Source: Rhynchopus euleeides (lineage: Eukaryota > Euglenozoa > Diplonemea > Diplonemida > Diplonemidae). Taken from it: 64,000 bases of DNA. This document shows positions 21,178-30,567 of the stretch, one piece after another (the first letter of the stretch is position 1; the number at the start of each line of letters is the position of its first letter). The stretch spans positions 1,984,001 through 2,048,000 of the forward strand of contig OY723271.1 of NCBI GenBank assembly GCA_963210315.1. The letters run 5' to 3'. A program made the position numbers and the translations under genes. The notes under the pieces are model-generated. The model did no database searches. It was not told the DNA's origin and saw only the letters and a list, made by a program, of their open reading frames with translations.

Positions 21178-22000
21178 GACCCCATCGCGATCCGCACAGA
21201 TTCCAAACGTTCAAAAGAACGGGTTTTTGGAAAATCCGAGGGGGGGGTCCCGCTGGGTGGGTAGGTGGGGTGTAGTGGACTGGCTGCCTCCCAGCCACCT
21301 TCTCCCACGACCAGTCCCTGAACCAGACCCGTGTTTCATGGGTGATACTTGGCTCACACACCATCAAAGTGACCCCACTGTGATCCGCACAAATTCCAAA
21401 CGTTCAAAAGAAAGGGGTTTTGGAATACCCGAGGAGGGGGTCCCGCTGGGTGGGGTGGGGTGTCATGGTGTGTGTCACCCAGTCACCCTTCACCCATAAC
21501 CAGCCCCTGAACCAGACCGCTTTTTCATGGGTGAAGCTGGGCACCTAGACCCACAGTGTGACCCCACTACGATCCGCAAAAGTTTCAAACGTTCAAAAGA
21601 ACGGGGTTTTGGAACACTTGAGGAGGGGGTCCCGCTGGGTGGGTGGCTGGGTGGGGTGGCATGGTGTGTTACTCCCAGTCACCTTCACCCATGACCAGCC
21701 CCTGAACCAGAGCCACATTTCATGGACAAAGCTTGTCACCTAGACCTACAAAGTGACCCCACTACGATGCGCACAGATTCCAAATATTCAAAAGAACGGG
21801 GTTTCGGAACACCCGAGGAGGGGGTCCCGCTGGGTGGGTGGGCTGGCTGACTCTCGGCCTCCCATCACAGTCTCCTATGACCAGCCCCTGAACTAGACCC
21901 ACATTTCATGGGTGAAGCTTGGCACCTAGACCCACAGTGTGACCCCACTACGATCCGCACAGAGCCCAAAGAGTGCAATGGAAGGGGTCAATCGCGATTC
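21178..22000 (+). repeat. Satellite array, about 190-bp unit, four full copies and part of a fifth
   Basis: The word GACCCCAC(T)..GATCCGCAC recurs at 21178, 21371, 21560, 21755 and 21941, giving spacings of 193, 189, 195 and 186 bases. Each unit continues with a TTCAAAAGAACGGGGTTTTG block, a GAGGAGGGGGTCCCGCTGGG block and ACCAGCCCCTGAACCAGA. Units differ by scattered substitutions and small indels. A single reversed copy of part of the same unit lies 10 kb away at about 32140-32283. Confidence 0.85.
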
Positions 22001-22675
22001 CGCGAGTCGAAGATTCCGCACTTTTGGGTCACTTTCAGGTGATGTCAGGTCCCTGGAGTGACTGCAGATAGCCCATTTTCAGGGTGGGAGCCCTACTCGT
22101 ACGTCACCCAGATTCAGCCCAAACCCGTGCACCCAGGGTGCACGGTCGCCGGGAGCGCGCGGGCACCCGGAAACAGGTCGCATTTGCGCGCGCTGCCTGC
22201 ACCCTGCACGCCAGCCCACGGTGGGATCTTGTAAATTTTACATGTATAACTACAAGTATATACATGTATTATACATGTATAATACTTGCATGTCAACTAT
22301 TATACATGTATAATACATGTATATGCCTGAAATATACATGTAAAATACATGTATATCAAGTAAAAATACAAGTATAATACTTGCATGTCAACTATTATAC
22401 TTGTATTTTTACTTGATATACATGTATTTTACATGTATATTTCAGGCATTTACATGTATTTTACATGTATAATACTTGTCATGCAAGTATTATACATGTA
22501 AAATACTTGCATGACAAGTAAAATACATGTATAATACTTGCATGACAAGTAAAATACTTGCATGCAAGTATTTTACTTGTCATGCAAGTATTTTACATGT
22601 ATAATACTTGCATGACAAGTATTATACATGTAAAATACATGTAAATGCCTGAAATATACATGTAAAATACATGTA

Positions 22676-23020
22676 CCGTATACGTAAATATTTTGGAACG
22701 TAAATATTATGGAACGTAAATATTATGGAACGTAAATATTTTGGAACGCTGGTGGGTTGGCGTTCCAGATTTTTTTCGTTCCATAATATTTACAGGGCTT
22801 TCTGCGACTCGGGGACTTGGACCAGGTGATCGGACGGCATACAGAGTCCCTGACGGGACCTACTCGTGCACTTTTCGCGCGATTCCTGACGCAAGCCGTC
22901 CTCACCACCGAGTCCCCAACTGGCCCTGTAAATATTATGGAACGTAAATATTATGGAACGGACCGGCCAAAAATGGGCCCGTTCCATAATATTTACGTTC
23001 CATAATATTTACGTATACGG
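22676..23020 (+). mobile_element. 345-bp MITE-like element, copy 1, flanked by TA
   Basis: The element begins CCGTATACG and ends CGTATACGG, with terminal inverted repeats of over 40 bases made of a repeated 16-base module (AACGTAAATATTATGG). TA flanks both ends, as expected for a target duplication of the Tc1/mariner or Stowaway type. The inner 130 bases are GC-rich and themselves bounded by inverted AGGGC/GCCCT. It has no coding capacity. It interrupts the right arm of the large palindrome at a place whose uninterrupted counterpart (ACATGTATATCAAG) survives in the left arm at about 22347-22360. Confidence 0.85.
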
Positions 23021-23143
23021 TATATCAAGTAAAAATACAAGTATAATAGTTGACATGCAAGTATTATACTTGTATTTTTACTTGATATACATGTATTTTA
23101 CATGTATATTTCAGGCATATACATGTATTATACATGTATAATA

Positions 23144-23488
23144 CCGTATACGTAAATATTTTGGAACGTAAATATTATGGAACGTAAATATTATGGAACG
23201 TAAATATTTTGGAACGCTGGTGGGTTGGCGTTCCAGATTTTTTTCGTTCCATAATATTTACAGGGCTTTCTGCGACTCGGGGACTTGGACCAGGGGATCG
23301 GACGGCATACAGAGTCCCTGACGGGACCTACTCGTGCACTTTTCGCGCGATTCCTGACGCAAGCCGTCCTCACCACCGAGTCCCCAACTGGCCCTGTAAA
23401 TATTTTGGAACGTAAATATTATGGAACGGACCGGCCAAAAATGGGCCCGTTCCATAATATTTACGTTCCATAATATTTACGTATACGG
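23144..23488 (+). mobile_element. 345-bp MITE-like element, copy 2, flanked by TA
   Basis: It has the same length and orientation as the copy at 22676 and differs at only two positions that I can see (a T/G change near 23295 and an A/T change near 23404). It has the same CCGTATACG termini and TA on each side. Its empty-site counterpart is in the left arm of the palindrome (GTCAACTATTATACATG, about 22292-22308, reverse complement). Two different insertion points for near-identical copies suggest recent transposition. Confidence 0.85.
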
Positions 23489-23651
23489 TAGTTGACATGC
23501 AAGTATTATACATGTATAATACATGTATTATACTTGTAGTTATACATGTAAAATTTACAAGATCCCACCGTGCCCCCCCCCCCCCCCGACGTTCACGACC
23601 CCCCAGAAAATTACCCCAGCCCCTGGCCCCCCCCCCCTAGGGCAGTGATAG

Positions 23652-23698
23652 AAAATACGTAAAAAACGTTCAACGTATTTGAACGTTTAACGTATTTT
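23652..23698. other. Inverted repeat with 20-bp arms
   Basis: AACGTTCAA pairs with TTGAACGTT around a five-base loop, and the pairing extends outward through AAATACGT against ACGTATTT. It lies between the palindromic element and the first retroelement. It might belong to the 5' end of the retroelement, whose left border is not resolved. Confidence 0.5.
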
Positions 23699-23958
23699 TT
23701 AAAAAATGCGTCGAAGTTGAACGTTTTTTTGGCTTTTGGGCGTTTTTTGCATACACGTTAAGTGTTCTAAGAAACCAGACATAACCAGAAGACCAACATC
23801 ATGTTCGTGCTAGCACTTTTCCCTTTTGTCATCACACCCGTGCGCCAAAACAGGTTAGGCCTTATATTTGGCTGCGTTCAACGAAAAATATTTTCGTGGT
23901 TCAACACTCCCACCTACTCCCTTCTCTTTACTCCACCCCTCAACCCCCGACATATCCG

Positions 23959-25302
23959 ATGCCTGGCGTGCAGAACTCGGAGCTGGTGCTGTCCGGAGTG
24001 GGGCGCGGCGCGGGCAACCCGGAGGCCTTGTCCGCCCCCCTCCCGGCGGGCGACTTCGGGATGGCGATGGGGCAGGCGCTGGCGGCAGTGACCACCGCCA
24101 ACGCCCGCGAGGTGGCCACTCGCGAGGTCGCGGGGGCCGACATCCGGGCCACGCAGGTGGAGGCGCACGCGAGGGTGCACGCGGCGGGGGTGGAGGCGGG
24201 GGCGGCTACGAGGGCCGCCAACGCGGAGGCGGCGGCGGGGATGCACATCGCATCCGCGAATGCAGCGGCGCATGCGGCGAAGGTGGAATCCGCTGCGGCA
24301 CAGCGGGTGACGGGGGCGGAGTCGGACGCGAAGGTGGCGTCGGTGGAGGCGGCGGCCTCAAACGCCGTCACGGAGGCGCAGGCGCGGGCCATGGTCGCCG
24401 AGGAGTCCGCCAGGCACGCGGAGGTGAGAGCCCGCCTCGAGGCGGAGCTGGCCCTCGAGAGGGAGAAGACGCGGAACGCCGCGTTGGTGATGGAGGAGCG
24501 GGCTAAGGCCCAGCGGGAGACGGCCCTCGCGGAGCACGCGAGGGTAAGGGCTGAGGCAGGTGCGAGCCGGGCTGCAGCCCCCCAGGACGAGGTGGCTTCC
24601 CTCCGGGAGGAGGTGCGGCGGATGCGGGAGGTGGCGGACCTCCAGGCGGAGCTGGCCCGCCTGCGGGGAAACGGGACGGGCTCCGGAGCCGGCGCCGGAG
24701 CACCGAGGGCCGGAAAGCCGGAGCAGCGGGACGGGGCCGGCAGCGTAGCCGGCAGCAGCGACAGCCGCAGGGGCGCCGGGGCTCTCAACCCCCTGGACGT
24801 GGACGAGTGGTGGCACGCGGACGAGGCCACGCTGGGGCTGGTGCACCTGCACCAGCTGCGCCGCTACGACGCCCTGCTGGGGGCCCGGGCGGGGGGTGCC
24901 CTGCGCCCGCAGGCCCACGAGGCGCAGGCCCGGATGAGGGATATCAACCTCATCATGACGAGCCTGCCGTCGCTGCAGGAGCCGGAGGACTACGACGACC
25001 TCCTGGTCCGGCTGATGCAGAACCAGTTCTGCAGGCTGGAAGCCCTCAACGAGGGCGTGTTGGGGGGCGGATGGGAGGCGGCCTCCGCGATGGAGGAGGA
25101 ATTCTTCGGGAAGCCGGAGATTCCTCCGTACCTCCGGGCGGCAAAGGAGAAGGCACGGGCCCGCCAGCCACGCTCCCCCCAGGTCCACCACCCACAGCAT
25201 CAGCATCAACATCAACAACAACAGCAACGCAGCTCGCAGCCACAGCCGCAGCAGGGCCACCCCACCAGCCAGCGGAACAGGAGGGGGGGCCACAGGCAGT
25301 GA
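23959..25302 (+). CDS. ORF1 (gag-like) of retroelement 1
   Basis: The product has 447 residues. The region of about residues 35-235 is Ala/Glu/Arg-rich with continuous heptads and should form a long coiled coil. It is followed by a Gly/Ser linker, then a more globular part (NPLDVDEWWHADEATLGLVH, then DINLIMTSLPSLQEPEDYDD), and a His/Gln-rich tail ending GGHRQ. No zinc finger is present, unlike ORF1 of element 2. Position ahead of the recombinase and a likely multimerising coiled coil fit a structural, gag-like role. The start is the first ATG of the frame. Confidence 0.7.
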   Translation: MPGVQNSELVLSGVGRGAGNPEALSAPLPAGDFGMAMGQALAAVTTANAREVATREVAGADIRATQVEAHARVHAAGVEAGAATRAANAEAAAGMHIASANAAAHAAKVESAAAQRVTGAESDAKVASVEAAASNAVTEAQARAMVAEESARHAEVRARLEAELALEREKTRNAALVMEERAKAQRETALAEHARVRAEAGASRAAAPQDEVASLREEVRRMREVADLQAELARLRGNGTGSGAGAGAPRAGKPEQRDGAGSVAGSSDSRRGAGALNPLDVDEWWHADEATLGLVHLHQLRRYDALLGARAGGALRPQAHEAQARMRDINLIMTSLPSLQEPEDYDDLLVRLMQNQFCRLEALNEGVLGGGWEAASAMEEEFFGKPEIPPYLRAAKEKARARQPRSPQVHHPQHQHQHQQQQQRSSQPQPQQGHPTSQRNRRGGHRQ

Positions 25303-25319
25303 GCTCGCCCCTCACGGCG

Positions 25320-26315
25320 ATGCTGGAGAGCATAGGGGTGCTCTCCACGGCGCGGGTGGGAAGGAGACGGGCACAGGAGGACCCGCTGACCGCCAGAGAG
25401 GCACAGCGGATCGCCAAGCGCGCGGTGAAGACGCTGGGGGAGGCGTTGGCACCGTCGACGTGGAGGGGGCTCGAGGGGCCCCACCGGCGACTCCTCCAGT
25501 TCCGGCACGAGTGGGAGCAGACCACGGGTGTGCTCTTGCCGTGGGACCTTTGCATCATTTACTGGGTGCAGAGGCTCATGTCCGAAGCGGACTCCCCACT
25601 CCGGCCCTCCTCCGCCCTACAGTACGTATCGAGGGCGGTCGCCGCGATGAGCCGCATGGGGGTTGTGGTGGACTCCCAGCTGCTCCAAGACTTCAAGCGA
25701 GGTCTGAAGCGCTTGGGGGCCCTCCGACCGCAGCACCAAGCGAAGCCAGCTACATCCGCCCAGGTGGCCGCAGTGGTGGGCCGGGAGGACGTCGACCGCG
25801 ACACGAAGCTCGCGATTGTGCTGGGGTGGTGCGGGGCGGCGCGGGTGTCGGACGTGGTGCGCCTGAAGTGCGGGGACATCGCTTTCCAGAGCGAGTTTGT
25901 CGCCGTGAACTGGGCGGAGACGAAGAGCGACCCGTTCCGCCTGGGCGTCACGACGGGCCTGTTCCTCTCGGAGTGCTGGACGGAGGTGCTGCGGGAGGCG
26001 ATCTCGGGGCGGGCGGCGGGCGCGCTGGTGGTCGACACGACCTACCGGCGCATCGTGGCGGCGCTGAAGAAGGAGGACCCGGAGCTGAGTGGTCACTCCC
26101 TCCGTCGGGGGGCTCTGGCGGAGCTCCTGCAAGAGGGGCTGTGCCTGGAGTCGCTTCGGCAGCTGTCCCGCCACAGCTCCCTGGACGCCCTGGCCAGGTA
26201 CCTCCCGGCGGGGAAGCTGAAGCTGGCGAGGCAGACGGCCTCCACATCAATGGTGCTCGACCGGGGGCTATCCCGGGGGTCGCTCTTTGCCCTGCCTTCC
26301 CTGGGAAGCTCCTGA
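25320..26315 (+). CDS. Tyrosine recombinase of retroelement 1
   Basis: The 331-residue product should integrate the circular cDNA by site-specific recombination rather than by an integrase. Catalytic residues are visible: Arg in GWCGAARVSDVVRL, the H-x-x-R pair in SGHSLRRGAL, His in LSRHSSLDAL and the nucleophile Tyr in ARYLPAG. The N-terminal part has the helical SAM-like look of the core-binding domain (WRGLEGPHRRLLQF). The ATG lies 17 bases after the ORF1 stop, so it could be read by re-initiation. The sequence has no internal stop or frameshift. Confidence 0.9.
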   Translation: MLESIGVLSTARVGRRRAQEDPLTAREAQRIAKRAVKTLGEALAPSTWRGLEGPHRRLLQFRHEWEQTTGVLLPWDLCIIYWVQRLMSEADSPLRPSSALQYVSRAVAAMSRMGVVVDSQLLQDFKRGLKRLGALRPQHQAKPATSAQVAAVVGREDVDRDTKLAIVLGWCGAARVSDVVRLKCGDIAFQSEFVAVNWAETKSDPFRLGVTTGLFLSECWTEVLREAISGRAAGALVVDTTYRRIVAALKKEDPELSGHSLRRGALAELLQEGLCLESLRQLSRHSSLDALARYLPAGKLKLARQTASTSMVLDRGLSRGSLFALPSLGSS

Positions 26316-26317
26316 GG

Positions 26318-27730
26318 ACGGCGTGCGTGGCGTACGAGCCCCCAGGCACGCCTTCCCCGCCGGCGACCCCTCGGCCCAGGCCGCCTCCCACGCTACCGCC
26401 TCCACCTCCGCCTCCGCCTCCACCGCCGCCACGGCCGCCCCCTCCTCCTCCTCTTCCTCGGAGGGTCGGCGACGACTCCTACTCGCCGGACGTCAACGCG
26501 ACGTACGCGAGGGAAGCGCGGGTGACGGTGGAGGGGCGGCATCTTGGCCCGCCCTCGGCGCGGGGTGGCCCCACGGGGGAGCTGGCCCCCATATCGACGT
26601 CACGTCTGAACCTCGACGCCTTAGAGGCTTTGGATTCCGAGGGGATCCTGTCAGGGGTTATCGACGTGATTCGGGACCGGGGCGCTTTCCTGCGGGCCAT
26701 GCGACCGGGCGTGGATCTGGGCGACAGGCCTCTTTCGCGCGGGACCTCGAGGCACATGCTGCGGCACTGGGATAACCTCTCGGAGTGGGGGGTGCTGGGG
26801 TTGGCAGACGCGCCGAAGGTGGTCCTCCCGGCGTTCACCGTGGAGAAAAAGAGCGGGCTGCTGCGTTTGGTATGCGACGGGCGAAAGCTGAACCGGCTGA
26901 TGCGGGACCCGCCACCGATGCTCCTCCCGTCGATCCACGAGGTGGTCCGGAGGTTCCTGGCGGCCGAATTCGTGGTGCAGGCTGACGGGAAGAGCTGGTT
27001 CTACCAGTTCCCCCTGGGGGACGGGGTCCGCGACTTCTTCGGGGTGAATCTGGCTGGGGAGCGGGGCCCGTTTCGGCGCACCTCGCTGCGGGTGATGTGC
27101 ATGGGCTGGAGCTGGGCGCCGTGCATCGCGCAGAGGGCCTCACGCGTGCTTCTCCCCCTGGAGGATGGGCTGTCTTGGGTGGACAACTGGTTTGTGGTTG
27201 GAGATAGCCGGGAGGATGCAGCCGAGAGATACGCCCGATTCCTCGGCAAGGCCGAGTCGGTGGGCGCCGAGCTCAACGAGGGTGCGGAGTTCGGCACACC
27301 GCAGTCGCGGTTCATCGCCTTGGGGTTGGAATTTGATCTGGAGTCGTCGCCTAAGCGCTTCAGGTCGGACCCCGATTGGGTGTCGAAATTCCTTGCCTCG
27401 GCGGCCGTGGCGGCGGTTCGCGAGAACAGGGCTACTTCCCGGGAGTTCTACAAGGTTTTCGGCGGTATGATTTGGTTTCTGTTCTCGACGCAGAGGCGTC
27501 TCTGCTACTTCCGCGCCTCCCTCGCCTTCCTCAGGAGATCCGCGGCCAAGCTGGTTGCGGAACCGGAGCAGTGGGACCGCCCTCTCGACATCCCCCCCTC
27601 TGTTCTCGCTGATCTTTCTCTGATTTCGGCCGATCTGGGCCAGAATGTGTGGGTTGAGGCAGGGGCTTCGGGGCCCTCGGTCACGGCGTGGTCTGACGCT
27701 TCCGACACAGAATGGGCAGCATCACAATGA
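26318..27730 (+). CDS. Reverse transcriptase of retroelement 1, truncated in RNase H
   Basis: The frame is −1 relative to the recombinase and is open well upstream (to 25460), overlapping it; no suitable ATG precedes the RT core, so expression by frameshift or re-initiation is likely. After a proline-rich linker the RT fingers appear (VVLPAFTVEKKSGLLRLV, then CDGRKLNRLM). The catalytic Asp of motif A is in VVQADGKSWFYQFPLG, and motif B-like sequence is MGWSWAPCIAQRA. Motif C reads SWVDNWF, that is W-x-D-N in place of the usual Y-x-D-D. RNase H starts at AWSDASDTEWA and is broken off after a few residues by a new stop at 27728. The rest of RNase H and the 3' end are missing, so this copy should be inactive. 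Confidence 0.85.
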   Translation, partial: TACVAYEPPGTPSPPATPRPRPPPTLPPPPPPPPPPPPRPPPPPPLPRRVGDDSYSPDVNATYAREARVTVEGRHLGPPSARGGPTGELAPISTSRLNLDALEALDSEGILSGVIDVIRDRGAFLRAMRPGVDLGDRPLSRGTSRHMLRHWDNLSEWGVLGLADAPKVVLPAFTVEKKSGLLRLVCDGRKLNRLMRDPPPMLLPSIHEVVRRFLAAEFVVQADGKSWFYQFPLGDGVRDFFGVNLAGERGPFRRTSLRVMCMGWSWAPCIAQRASRVLLPLEDGLSWVDNWFVVGDSREDAAERYARFLGKAESVGAELNEGAEFGTPQSRFIALGLEFDLESSPKRFRSDPDWVSKFLASAAVAAVRENRATSREFYKVFGGMIWFLFSTQRRLCYFRASLAFLRRSAAKLVAEPEQWDRPLDIPPSVLADLSLISADLGQNVWVEAGASGPSVTAWSDASDTEWAASQ

Positions 27731-28518
27731 ATCAGCAACCGTGGACCGAGTACAATACGCTCTCTGTGGCTGGTGTGGGGGACAAAGGCAGTGCCTGTGC
27801 CGCAGGCAGGGAGGTACATATACAAGCCAGAACACATCGAAGACCTGGCTGATGCCACCTACATAGCGCCTGACACCCACCGGATGACGTGGTTGGCAAG
27901 CAACATGCATTGCAACCCTCAGATGTGGTGTGTTGGGGCATTTTCTTTTCCAACCTCCCACACAGTGGCACTGTACGGTACCAAACGGTGGCACAAAATT
28001 TAGGTACCCCAATTCGGGCACCTGAGGTGCCCGGAATGGTGGAAAAGTGGGGTTCGATGGGTTTCCGGACCGATCTGGGGGGGTTTGGAGGGTTTACGGG
28101 GGCTTTGGGGCCTCTGCGCCGGTTTTTTGAAAAATCGTGTTTATCCACGTAAAAGGGGGGGCATTTGACCCCCCCTACCCCCCCCCCCCCCCCGATGTGA
28201 AAAATCGTTTCTCGGAAAGACAAAATACGCCACACCTCCGGAAGGCAATGCGGGGCAGCGCCGGATGCTCTTGGCGGTCTCTCTTGCACCACCTCACCTC
28301 ACCACCCCACCCCCCGCCCACTCTTATGACTATGTAAGGCACCACACGCCACACCCTCTGTGTCTGTGTATTTGCCCTGCATGCGCAGCCTCCACTCCCC
28401 TCCACCGCCCTCTCCACGCCAGGGTGAGGTTAGAGGGTGGAGCCACAGGCAGCTCGAGCTGCAGCAGGGTTCCTGCAGACCTACACAGCCGTGATACTTC
28501 TCACGGAACAGACGTACA
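27731..28518 (+). other. Intergenic interval between retroelement 1 and the NDUFA9-like gene
   Basis: No gene was supported. A C-run lies at about 28180-28194. Around 28120-28210 the words AAAAATCG and CGATGTGAAAAATCG bracket a short stretch, without a clear element structure. Confidence 0.45.
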
Positions 28519-30567
28519 ATGTCGCGTATACTCACGACGATGCCGTCGCAGTCGGCACCGTTGGTCACTAACCTCTACGGGCAAGGTATGTTTATCGAGT
28601 GTCTTTATCGGATGCGAGGAGGCCCTGCAACGGCAAGGCTTTGTTGCCAGTTCATGCATTGGCAGCTCCCACACCCACACACACACACACACAGTGACAA
28701 CGGTGTTCGGGAACTACGGCGTGGTGGGTCAGGGGATCTGCACCGGGCTTGCGAAGAGCGGCAGCATCCTGATCCAGCCGTACCGCAGGTGTGGCCTTGC
28801 TGGAATCACCACCCCACCCCCAACTTCCCCTCTGCTGGGTTGCCGCACAAGCTGTGCCTCGGCCTACCTGGCACAGAGCTACTCAGCAGGTTGTGGTTGC
28901 CTTCAGCTGTGGAGCACGCCTGTTCCACACGGCGCCCTGCCAACCCCCACCCCCCACCCGGGACACCTTCGCCCATTGTGCATTGATCCGCCTTGTACAG
29001 CATATCTGGTGTGGTGACCACACAAATGACTAACATTGCAAGACGGTGGGGAGACTTGCTTTTCCTCACAGATTATGTCGATTGTTTGCTTGCTTCAGGG
29101 GGTGGGGGGTGGGGGTGTTTCTCGCTATCGGCGAATACCCTTTCGCTCTTCTCTGTTTCTCTTTCAGATTTGCACCAATCGCACCCACACCCGCCCTCCC
29201 ACAATTCAGGTCGAACACGGACTTCCGTCAGTCGCAGCTGACGACGCAGGACCCGATGAACTTCCACCCCGTGATGACAGACTTCACGAAGCCTGCTCAG
29301 ATTCGTGCGGTGGTGGAGCCTGCGGACCATGTGGTGGTGAGCATTGGGAGGCACATGCCCTCGAACTCGATACTGAGATGGCGTGATTTGAAGTGGGGCT
29401 ACGACGCGGTTCACCGGATGCTGCCTGTGGAGATCGCGAAGCACTGCAAGGAGACCGGGAAGGAGACGATGGTGTTCATTTCGCGGATCGGGGCGCACGT
29501 CGACTCCGAGAGCCAAATCCTGCGTGCCCTCGGGCGTGCCGAGGTTGAGATCAGGGAGATTATGCCCGAGGCAATCATTATCCGGCCTTCAGACGTGTTC
29601 TCCCTGCAGGGCGGCATGTATGTGGACCTGTTCCGTAACACTGCGCGCCGCCTGTACTGGCGCTCGCTGCCTATCTACCCCGAGATGCTGGCTCGTCGGT
29701 CGCAGCCCGTCTTCAACGCCGACATCGGCATTGCTGTGGCCACAGCGCTGCGTGACCCTACCATGTGGGGGAAGACCTTCGAGCTGGGCGGCAGGCAGGT
29801 GCTGAGCTTCGGGGAGATTACCGAGTTCGTCGCCCGCCAGTGCAAGTCCTCTGTTGAGTACATCAACATGCCTTACCCTGCGGCTAAGTATGCAGCGTGT
29901 GGGGGAATGATAGGGCTGGCTGGTGGGGGTGGGTGGGTGGGGGGGGGGGGGTGTTTTTTGATTTTCTCGTGACACGCACTCCTTCGCAGGCTCTACGGGC
30001 AGATCCGCTCGGCGGTGACCTGGGACTGCGGCTTCCCCAAGGATTACTTTGTGCGCATGCAGTACAACTCGATTGCGAATGAGTTTCACGACAAAGACAT
30101 CTACGGATGGGAGGACCTCGGGATCGACCAGCGGCAGCTGATTCTGGTATGTCGGGGTTGGGGACGGGAAGCCCCGGAGGGGCCGAGCACACACCCACTC
30201 GTCCATTTGGACTCGCCGGACCCGCAACTCTGCGGTTCCAGCCCATATCAGGCCCAGCAAACACAAAATGCCGGATTCAACCCGCCGAACACGGCCCTTG
30301 GGGGTCTTCCTCTGTGCCACTCTGTGTCAAACTGTGTCAAAATGGGGGCCCAGATGCCCACAAAATGACCACGCTGCATCACCCCCCCCCCCCCCCCACT
30401 TCACCGGCGGAGATCATCCTTCTGCTTCCTTCTGCTTCTATTCCAACACCCCCTCACCTCAGCTCGAGGAGATCGCACCCGATGCGCTTTACAACTGGAC
30501 GCACTTCGCAGTGGGCACCACCACCTCTATGGGTGGCAACACGAACGACATGCGGTTCATGCACTGA
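28519..30567 (+). CDS. NDUFA9: NADH dehydrogenase 39-kDa-type subunit (NDUFA9-like) of mitochondrial complex I, five exons
   Basis: Exons 28519-28585, 28695-28788, 29210-29887, 29990-30146 and 30463-30567 join in frame to 366 residues, close to the family's usual 370-400. The protein is an atypical short-chain dehydrogenase that binds NADPH and stabilises the junction of the membrane and matrix arms. Visible marks are the Rossmann motif VFGNYGVVGQGI, PYR after it, VVVSIGRH, and the diagnostic EAIIIRPSDVFSLQGG. A short N-terminal stretch (MSRILTTMPSQSAPLV) could be the mitochondrial signal. Donors are GTATGT, GTGTGG, GTATGC and GTATGT. For exon 3 an alternative in-frame acceptor lies 42 bases upstream (after CTCTTTCAG); the downstream one was chosen because spacing between PYR and the IGR motif then fits the family. 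The last intron holds two dispersed repeats. Confidence 0.88.
30307..30345 (-). repeat. Dispersed CTTCGCTC-type repeat, partial reversed copy
   Basis: Read on the minus strand this matches the right part of the copy at 35698-35794 (TGACACAGTTTGACACA, then TGGCACAGAG, then AAG), with about four mismatches over 35 bases. It lies in the last intron of the NDUFA9-like gene. Confidence 0.5.
30405..30446 (+). repeat. Dispersed intron-type short repeat, copy 3, inside an intron
   Basis: It reads GGAGATCATCCTTCTGCTTC, then CTTCTGCTTCTATTCC, and lies in the last intron of the NDUFA9-like gene, only 16 bases before the acceptor. A run of C precedes rather than follows it. It supplies most of the pyrimidine tract of that splice site. 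Confidence 0.6.

Larger units (their letters stand above)
22217..23572. mobile_element. Large AT-rich palindromic (foldback) element interrupted by two smaller elements
   Basis: The left end starts CACGGTGGGATCTTG and the right end is its reverse complement, ending CAAGATCCCACCGTG. The two arms match almost base for base inward for about 310 bases, once the two 345-bp inserts in the right arm are removed. The arms meet at a spacer of about 40 bases around 22527-22566. The arms consist of interlocking small palindromes such as TACATGTATAATACATGTA and ACTTGCATGACAAGT. The flanks are GC-rich, so composition jumps sharply at both borders. No coding sequence is present. Known foldback-type elements have this architecture; whether this one moves by itself cannot be told. 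No certain target duplication is visible. Confidence 0.8.
23959..27722 (+). mobile_element. Tyrosine-recombinase retroelement 1, order ORF1-YR-RT-RNase H, 3'-truncated
   Basis: Three reading frames follow one another on the same strand: an ORF1 (23959-25302), a tyrosine recombinase (25320-26315) and a reverse transcriptase that breaks off just inside RNase H at about 27722. The limits given are those of the coding part; the true left end is not identified. No split direct repeats were found, because the 3' end is lost. The same gene order occurs in element 2 (41665-46694). Among known tyrosine-recombinase retroelements this order (recombinase ahead of RT) is that of VIPER-type elements of trypanosomatids, while DIRS and Ngaro carry the recombinase last. 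Confidence 0.8.

Noticed and set aside
22217..22680. CRISPR-like array, because of short repeated words with similar spacing
   Set aside because: The words are overlapping palindromes that make up the arm of one large inverted repeat; there are no unique spacers, and the genome is eukaryotic.
28137..29017. Open frame of 250 codons overlapping the first exons of the NDUFA9-like gene
   Set aside because: It runs through introns in a frame different from the spliced protein; the spliced reading gives the family motifs while this frame gives none.
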